DNA from: an uncultured Eubacteriales bacterium
GTDB taxonomy: Bacteria > Bacillota > Clostridia > Oscillospirales > Acutalibacteraceae
Direction of reading: 5' to 3'
Assembly (NCBI GenBank): GCA_900322105.1
Contig: ONYV01000016.1
Span: 1-11,142, forward strand
Length of the DNA stretch: 11,142 bases
Made by a program: the position numbers and the translations under genes. Position 1 is the first letter of the stretch; the number at the start of each line of letters is the position of its first letter. Under the pieces are notes generated by a model that did not search any database, had not been told where the DNA came from, and worked only from the letters and a program-made list of their open reading frames with translations. Shown here piece after piece: positions 7,623 to 11,142 of this stretch.

Positions 7623-8735
7623 TCAAACCACACTGAGCTTGCCGATATATACGGGATAAGTGGTCGTTCCCGCAAGCGTCTTGCCGTCACGGATGATAAC
7701 ATCCTTGTCCACTACCACATAGCTCAGGCTGCAGTTATCGCCGACTCTGGTATCCTGCATGATCACGCAGTTGGATACCTTTGTGCCCTTGCCGATATGT
7801 ACGCCCTTGAACAGAACGCAGTTGTCTACCTCTCCCTCGATCAGACAGCCGTTGCCGATGAGAGAGTTGGAAACTTTTGAACCAAGACCGTATTTGGTGG
7901 GCATATCATCTCTGACTTTTGTATAGACAGGACGTCTGCCGTTGAAGAGATCATCACGGACTTCCTTATCTTTCAAAGCCATGTTAGCGCTGAAATAGTC
8001 GCTCATAGAAGTGACCATCGTGGAGAATCCCTTGAATTCATAGCCGAATACCGCCAAATTCTTGTATTCTGCCTGAATGATGTCACGCTTGAAGCTCATG
8101 GTGTTCTTGCTGATGCACTGATTAACGAGTTTCATCAGCAGTTCACGCTTGATGAGCATGATGTTCATATAGTAGCTGCAGCTTCCGCTGATAGACGGAT
8201 CGACCAGCACATCGTTGACCCTGCCCTTTGCGTCAAAGGAAAGCACCATCGGATTCTGGAGCTTTTCGGGCAGAACGCCGCGCTTGTAGATCAGTGTGAT
8301 ATCTGCGTTATCCGCAAGATGCTTCTCATAGACTTCCTGGAAGTCGATATTGCAGATTGCATCACAGTCAGAGATCACCACATACTCTTCGCTGGAGTTT
8401 TTCAGGAAGGGCATGATAGCGTTAAATGTCTTGACACGGTTGGCATAATCGGAAGGATCCATAAACGGCGGCAGGATAAAAAGACCGTTACGCTGTCTGG
8501 AAAGATCCCACGCTTTGCCTGCGCCAAGATGGTCGATCAGGGACTGATAGTTTGTTTTAGTGATTACGCCGACTTTATTGATACCCGAATTGACCATATT
8601 GGAAAGCGGAAAGTCGATCAGACGATATCTTCCGCCAAAGGGAACTGCGCCCATTGTTCTCAGCTCTGTCAGCTGGCTGATCAGATTTTCATGAAGATTA
8701 GAGAAGATAATTCCCATTACATTATTTCCACGCAT
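7623..8735 (-). CDS. glgD: ADP-glucose pyrophosphorylase, non-catalytic GlgD subunit
   Basis: A Firmicutes-type partner of GlgC. The 370-residue protein aligns along its length with GlgC (AVPFGGRYRLIDFPLSNMVN, then KAWDL, and C-terminal hexapeptide-like turns). The glycine-rich nucleotide loop GGQGSRL of GlgC is replaced by NLHENLI (13-19), AKP before AVPFGG by TMG, and the EKP sugar-phosphate motif is missing. It should therefore not be active alone but act as a modulating subunit in a GlgC/GlgD heterotetramer, as known for Firmicutes. Start: an ATG at 8741 overlaps the glgC stop (ATGA), but the run GGGGGGTGA ends right against it and fits the second ATG at 8735 better; either is possible, giving 372 or 370 residues. 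Translationally coupled to glgC. Confidence 0.93.
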   Translation of the reverse strand: MRGNNVMGIIFSNLHENLISQLTELRTMGAVPFGGRYRLIDFPLSNMVNSGINKVGVITKTNYQSLIDHLGAGKAWDLSRQRNGLFILPPFMDPSDYANRVKTFNAIMPFLKNSSEEYVVISDCDAICNIDFQEVYEKHLADNADITLIYKRGVLPEKLQNPMVLSFDAKGRVNDVLVDPSISGSCSYYMNIMLIKRELLMKLVNQCISKNTMSFKRDIIQAEYKNLAVFGYEFKGFSTMVTSMSDYFSANMALKDKEVRDDLFNGRRPVYTKVRDDMPTKYGLGSKVSNSLIGNGCLIEGEVDNCVLFKGVHIGKGTKVSNCVIMQDTRVGDNCSLSYVVVDKDVIIRDGKTLAGTTTYPVYIGKLSVV

Positions 8736-8737
8736 GA

Positions 8738-9952
8738 TCATTCACCCCCCTCTACATCTTTAGCGATCATTTCTTTTGGTGCGATCACTGCGCCTGCGCC
8801 GATCTTCAGGTTATCGCCGATGACAGCGATACCCCATTTATCCTTATCGACGATATCTTCAGGACGTGCGCCGATATGAGCGTTCTTGCCGATGACAGTA
8901 TTTTCGGAAACGATCGCATATTGTACGACTGCGCCTTCTTCGATCACGCTGCCGGGCATGATGATGGAATCCTGTACCACAGCGCCGGGCTTGACGACAA
9001 CGTTTGAGAACAGAACGGAGAAGTCGATCGAGCCGCTGATATCACAGCCGTCTGCGATCAAAGAGTTCTGTACGGAAGCGCCCTCTGCGATATACTGCGG
9101 CGGAACGACGGGATTTCTGGAATAGATCTTCCAGCTTTCGTCGCTCAGATCGAGCGGTACGTTCGGATCGAGCAGATCCATATTGGACTCCCACAGGCTG
9201 TCGATGGTTCCGACATCCTTCCAGTATCCCTGGAACTGATACGCAAACATTCTGCAGCCGTCCGCTAACATCTTCGGCAGTACATCCTTACCGAAGTCAT
9301 GCTCAGAGCCTTCTGTATCTTCGTCCTCGATCAGATATTTTCTCAGCTTATCCCAGCTGAATACATAGATACCCATAGAAGCGTTGGTGCTCTTCGGGTG
9401 TTTCGGTTTTTCTTCAAATTCATAGATCGAGCCGTCGGGATTGGTATTCATGATACCAAAACGGGACGCCTCCGCCATCGGAACGTCAATGACAGCGATG
9501 GTGCAGTCCGCATTGTTTTCCTTGTGGAAAGCGATCATCTTGGAATAGTCCATTTTATAGATATGGTCGCCCGAGAGGATCACCACAAAATCAGGATTAT
9601 ATCTGTCGATGTAGTTGATATTCTGATAGATCGCATTTGCAGTACCCTTGTACCAGTCGGTACCCTTGATCTGCTGATACGGTGACAGCACACGAACGCC
9701 GCTGTTCATGCTGTCCAGATCCCACGGCTGACCGCTGCCGATGTACTCGTTGAGTACCAGCGGCTGATACTGCGTCAGCACACCTACTGCTTCGATACCT
9801 GAATTGACACAGTTGGAAAGCGGAAAGTCAATGATTCGGTATTTGCCGCCAAAGGGAACGGCAGGCTTTGCCAGCTTCTGAGTCAGAACACCCAGACGGC
9901 TTCCCTGTCCGCCCGCCAGCAGCATGGCTACTACCTCTTGCTTCGGATACAT
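8738..9952 (-). CDS. glgC: glucose-1-phosphate adenylyltransferase (ADP-glucose pyrophosphorylase), catalytic subunit
   Basis: Makes ADP-glucose from ATP and glucose-1-phosphate, the committed step of glycogen synthesis. 404 residues. Motifs: GGQGSRL (14-20, nucleotide loop), KPAVPFGGKYRIIDFPLSN (29-47, with the lysine after GG matching the effector-site lysine of E. coli), WYKGTANAIYQN (100-111), SGDHIYKMDY (127-136, Asp129 the likely metal/catalytic Asp), EFEEKPKHP (178-186), and a C-terminal left-handed beta-helix (from about residue 290) with repeated hexapeptide turns. ATG lies after AAGGAGG. First gene of glgC-glgD-glgA; the stop overlaps or abuts the glgD start. Its long 5' region contains an insertion-sequence remnant and a terminator. 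Confidence 0.97.
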   Translation of the reverse strand: MYPKQEVVAMLLAGGQGSRLGVLTQKLAKPAVPFGGKYRIIDFPLSNCVNSGIEAVGVLTQYQPLVLNEYIGSGQPWDLDSMNSGVRVLSPYQQIKGTDWYKGTANAIYQNINYIDRYNPDFVVILSGDHIYKMDYSKMIAFHKENNADCTIAVIDVPMAEASRFGIMNTNPDGSIYEFEEKPKHPKSTNASMGIYVFSWDKLRKYLIEDEDTEGSEHDFGKDVLPKMLADGCRMFAYQFQGYWKDVGTIDSLWESNMDLLDPNVPLDLSDESWKIYSRNPVVPPQYIAEGASVQNSLIADGCDISGSIDFSVLFSNVVVKPGAVVQDSIIMPGSVIEEGAVVQYAIVSENTVIGKNAHIGARPEDIVDKDKWGIAVIGDNLKIGAGAVIAPKEMIAKDVEGGE

Positions 9953-9973
9953 ATTTCATTCCTCCTTATTGTC

Positions 9974-9986
9974 GGGGTATGACCCC
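9974..9986 (-). promoter_or_regulatory. small GC-rich hairpin near the glgC ribosome binding site
   Basis: GGGGT-ATG-ACCCC (9974-9986) forms a 5-bp stem with a 3-base loop within about 10 bases upstream of the AAGGAGG site. A second C-run (9991-9994) could pair instead of 9983-9986. It could tune ribosome access to glgC, but no regulator is evident. Confidence 0.25.
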
Positions 9987-10046
9987 CAAACCCCTGCAAA
10001 GCGCTGTTGCTTGTGAGGAGTCGTTCGGTGTGTCAGGCGATCTTTG

Positions 10047-10084
10047 AAAAAACGTCCGTCAAACGCTTTTTGTTTCGTTTGCGG
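10047..10084 (-). terminator. intrinsic terminator upstream of glgC
   Basis: On the minus strand CCGCAAACG (10076-10084) pairs with CGTTTGACGG (10056-10065, one bulged A) and is followed by ACGTTTTTTC (six T, 10047-10052). It lies between the promoter at 10201-10229 and glgC, so transcripts from that promoter must pass it. It either seals the element off from glgC or acts as an attenuator. Confidence 0.65.
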
Positions 10085-10097
10085 TCTGACAGGTGAA

Positions 10098-10193
10098 CTA
10101 CCCATTGTCTAAAGCCAATGGGCTTCCTGCTTCATCGTCCTCGCAACCTACTGACTCCACAGGCGTAAATTCGGGCTGAACCGTCCCTACTTG
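10098..10193 (-). pseudogene. remnant of a TnpB C-terminal tail
   Basis: After an in-frame TGA the minus strand reads 31 codons, including GTVQPEFTPVESV (3-15), GCEDDEAGSP (16-25) and LALDNG before TAG. This resembles the low-complexity tail of IS200/IS605 TnpB proteins, where the last codons overlap the right-end hairpin, exactly as here. There is no start codon, zinc finger or RuvC motif, so it is a relic or simply RNA-coding sequence (the scaffold part of a former omega RNA). Not expected to make a protein. Confidence 0.45.
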
Positions 10194-10257
10194 TCAGATT
10201 ATTATATCACAAAGCTACGCTTTAGGCAACCTTGACCCACCGTCTAAAGCCCGTGGG
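10101..10257. repeat. pair of 22-base hairpin repeats
   Basis: Copies at 10101-10122 and 10236-10257 match at 18 of 22 bases and share the central GTCTAAAGCC. The first folds into a perfect 7-bp stem with an 8-base loop. The second differs at two positions in each arm: one change is compensated (T-A to C-G), the other leaves a C-C mismatch. They are in the same orientation, 113 bases apart. Confidence 0.75.
10201..10229 (-). promoter_or_regulatory. sigma-A promoter inside the element, pointing at glgC
   Basis: TTGCCT (10224-10229), 17 bases, TATAAT (10201-10206) on the minus strand with TGA before the -10 box. The spacer contains the hairpin AAAGC-GTA-GCTTT. Transcripts would begin near 10194 and run through the TnpB-like tail, the right-end hairpin and the terminator before reaching glgC about 240 bases away. 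No better glgC promoter was seen downstream of the terminator. Confidence 0.65.
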
Positions 10258-10282
10258 ATTGCGGCTACCGTTTTTTCAAAGA

Positions 10283-10416
10283 ATGTCCATCAGCACGACC
10301 CGTCCGACACTGCACTTTCGTTTCGGGGTTATCGTTTTTATATGATCTGTCTGTTACCAAAGAGCCGAAAACGGGCTTGCTGTCTTTTTCGGGACAGCAT
10401 TCGGCAAATGCTTTCT
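10283..10416. other. non-coding stretch with two mutually exclusive hairpins
   Basis: No gene is visible between the element and the TamB fragment. Within it CCGAAAA (10365-10371) can pair with TTTTCGG (10386-10392), and GCTGTC (10379-10384) with GACAGC (10393-10398). The arms interleave, and the linker before the last arm is zero bases, so the two folds compete rather than form a pseudoknot. There is no T-run. Its meaning is unknown, and it may be the broken 3' or 5' region of a missing neighbour. Confidence 0.3.
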
Positions 10417-10440
10417 TCAAAGGACAGATATCCTAAGATC
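10405..10440. other. probable chimeric junction between two genomes
   Basis: To the left, the sequence continues the Firmicutes non-coding region. To the right, a high-GC TamB-like reading frame is in full swing and ends 7-10 codons after crossing this zone. GATATC (10427-10432) and GATC (10437-10440) lie here; the latter is a site at which clone libraries are often joined, but this could be chance. Confidence 0.55.
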
Positions 10441-10854
10441 AGGCTTCTTCGGTTTTTTCTGCAGCGGGGCGAGTAGCGCCGACAGGTTGGTGGTGCTGTC
10501 GTTGATGTGCCGGATGGCGACGAAACCGTCTTCGATCCCGACGCGGCGGATGCGCGCTTCCTTGGAGAAGACCAGGGAGGTGGTCTTCACGCCCACGAGT
10601 ACCTTGCCCAGATGCGCCAGTGTGTCACCAGCTCCCTGGATGACATCGACATCCTTCAGGATCAGGTTGTTGGGGAGGGACAGCATGACTTTTCCCACCC
10701 GGATGTCCCCGTCCAGTTCCTTCGACAGGACGTCCGTGACCTTCCCCACCAGCGCGGTCTGCACGGCCGGGATCTGCACGGCGACCACGGCAGCTGCCGG
10801 GATGACGAGCAGCAGGATCACCAGGATGCGGACGATTTTCTTCCAGGTCTTCAT
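10417..10854 (-). CDS. TamB/AsmA-like envelope protein, N-terminal fragment, truncated at the junction
   Basis: 145 residues: Lys-rich start, one membrane segment (about 7-26, IVRILVILLLVIPAAAVVAV), then PAVQTALVGKVTDVLSKELD and GDIRVGKVMLSLPNNLILKD, the start of the beta-helical groove typical of TamB and AsmA-type proteins. In Bacteroidetes these proteins span the periplasm and have well over 1000 residues. Here the reading frame stops at a TGA just after PKKPDLRISVL, where family members normally continue, so most of the gene is missing. ATG at 10854 is preceded by a Bacteroidetes-type promoter and has no clear Shine-Dalgarno site, as usual in that phylum. GC-rich codons differ from the glg genes. 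Confidence 0.72.
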   Translation of the reverse strand: MKTWKKIVRILVILLLVIPAAAVVAVQIPAVQTALVGKVTDVLSKELDGDIRVGKVMLSLPNNLILKDVDVIQGAGDTLAHLGKVLVGVKTTSLVFSKEARIRRVGIEDGFVAIRHINDSTTNLSALLAPLQKKPKKPDLRISVL

Positions 10855-10869
10855 GGGGACGTTAAACTA

Positions 10870-10900
10870 CAAATATAGGAAATAATCTCGATTTAGGAAA
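10870..10900 (-). promoter_or_regulatory. Bacteroidetes-type promoter of the TamB-like gene
   Basis: TATATTTG (10870-10877, minus strand) fits the -7 consensus TAnnTTTG exactly. TTTC (10897-10900) lies 19 bases upstream, one base from the -33 consensus TTTG. The start codon is 15 bases downstream. Nothing comparable occurs in the first 10.4 kb, which supports the foreign origin of this end. Confidence 0.65.
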
Positions 10901-10908
10901 TAATCTCG
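10876..10908 (-). repeat. tandem 15-bp direct repeat over the TamB-like promoter
   Basis: CGAGATTATTTCCTA occurs twice on the minus strand (10894-10908 and 10876-10890), perfect copies with a period of 18 bases. Together they cover the -33 box, the spacer and the first two bases of the -7 box. Confidence 0.85.
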
Positions 10909-10993
10909 CATAACGAAAACATTTCTTTTACCGCGAGTGGCATGTAATTTGAAAAATTCGTCCCCCGGAAAACAAATGTTAAAATTCGGAAAT

Positions 10994-11122
10994 ATGAAAA
11001 GATCTATTATTGTAAATGTGCTGGCCTCCGCCATGGTTTGCGGAGCAGCTGCTTGCTGCATGCTTACTGCATGCGCATCCCAGCCTGCCGGCGATGCAGC
11101 GCGTGCTGACCTGCGTGGATGA
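10994..11122 (+). CDS. lipoprotein start, divergent from the TamB-like gene; broken or frameshifted
   Basis: The ATG at 10994 opens a signal peptide (MKRSIIVNVL, hydrophobic to about 24) ending in a good lipobox LTAC with Cys27. Only 15 more residues follow before TGA at 11120. A third frame (CAT GCG CAT...) stays open from before the lipobox to the window end and reads LPAMQRVLTCVDDSHPSNK, which looks more like protein. A single-base indel near 11075-11100, or another join, would explain this. No Shine-Dalgarno is seen, in line with Bacteroidetes. Function unknown; a 42-residue product is the literal reading. Confidence 0.45.
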   Translation: MKRSIIVNVLASAMVCGAAACCMLTACASQPAGDAARADLRG

Positions 11123-11142
11123 CTCGCACCCGTCGAACAAGG

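Larger units (their letters stand above)
10093..10257 (-). mobile_element. degenerate, internally deleted IS200/IS605-type element
   Basis: Read on the minus strand: a 22-base hairpin (10236-10257); a short hairpin AAAGC-GTA-GCTTT (10211-10223) lying within a promoter; a 31-codon open stretch resembling the end of a TnpB protein (10098-10193); and a second, perfect 22-base hairpin (10101-10122) followed by TAGTTCAC. Subterminal hairpins and a TTCAC-like right end are characteristic of this single-strand-transposing family, which leaves no target duplications. No TnpA and no TnpB catalytic part remain, so it cannot move by itself. The exact left boundary is unclear (about 10223-10257). The assignment rests on pattern memory, not on a search. 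Confidence 0.5.
10041..10282. repeat. 14-bp perfect inverted repeat enclosing the glgC-leader element
   Basis: TCTTTGAAAAAACG (10041-10054) and CGTTTTTTCAAAGA (10269-10282) are exact inverted copies. Just inside, both arms carry a similar TTG(A)CGG motif, so the repeat can be extended imperfectly to about 22 bases. The pair brackets a terminator, the IS200/IS605-like remnant and both 22-base hairpins. No target-site duplication is visible at its outer ends. Confidence 0.5.

Noticed and set aside
7157..7880. Plus-strand frames across the glgA start and the glgD end
   Set aside because: Antisense to strong glg coding regions; the intergenic part only carries hairpins for the other strand.
10365..10398. 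H-type pseudoknot
   Set aside because: The linker that would have to cross the 7-bp stem has zero bases, so both stems cannot form together.
9953..10416. A classical riboswitch in the glgC leader
   Set aside because: No recognised aptamer core was found. The stems are better explained by the insertion-sequence remnant and a terminator.
10487..10885. Plus-strand frames of 123-132 codons opposite the TamB-like fragment
   Set aside because: GC-rich antisense shadows (His-, Asp- and Thr-rich). The minus-strand frame has a membrane segment, a family resemblance and a matching promoter.
1..11142. CRISPR array, tRNA or rRNA genes, defence or toxin-antitoxin system
   Set aside because: No regularly spaced repeats, cloverleaf patterns or ribosomal RNA motifs were seen, and no open frame suggests such a system.

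Overview
The window looks like a Clostridia-type Firmicutes chromosome, most likely Ruminococcus or a close relative in the Oscillospiraceae, for about its first 10.4 kb. The evidence is an hrcA-grpE-dnaK-dnaJ heat-shock cluster under a perfect CIRCE operator, strong GGAGG-type ribosome binding sites, good sigma-A promoters, and a glycogen cluster containing the Firmicutes-specific subunit glgD. The last ~0.7 kb (from about 10,440) has a different character: higher-GC coding, a TamB-like N-terminus, a Bacteroidetes-style TAnnTTTG promoter and no Shine-Dalgarno site. It is most simply read as DNA from another organism joined on by misassembly or cloning.

Layout. 1-159 (minus): N-terminal fragment of a TetR regulator with its own promoter. 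352-5198 (minus): hrcA, grpE and dnaK form one operon from a single CIRCE-controlled promoter (5215-5279). dnaJ follows after a hairpin and has its own strong promoter and a TTG start, so it may be partly uncoupled from HrcA. 5492-5908 (plus): a small lipoprotein of unknown function, divergent from hrcA, whose -10 box lies inside a perfect palindrome. A bidirectional terminator (5951-5995) separates it from the convergent glg cluster. 6032-9952 (minus): glgC, glgD and glgA, giving ADP-glucose pyrophosphorylase (catalytic plus non-catalytic subunit) and glycogen synthase, i.e. conversion of glucose-1-phosphate to ADP-glucose and then alpha-1,4-glucan.

9953-10416, upstream of glgC, has no intact gene but is rich in structure. 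It holds what looks like an internally deleted IS200/IS605-type element: a short hairpin plus a good promoter at one end, a 31-codon TnpB-like C-terminal tail, and an end hairpin with a GTTCAC end. A second copy of the hairpin lies ~130 bp away. An intrinsic terminator sits between this remnant and glgC, and a 14-bp perfect inverted repeat encloses the set. The remnant may supply transcription, or a guide-like RNA, into the glgC leader; this is inference.

10417-11142: a TamB/AsmA-like N-terminus that ends abruptly at the junction, its promoter with a tandem 15-bp repeat, and a divergent lipoprotein start that runs into an early stop, possibly a frameshift.

I did not find a complete novel system, CRISPR array, tRNA or rRNA. 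The glgC leader is the part most worth a second look.
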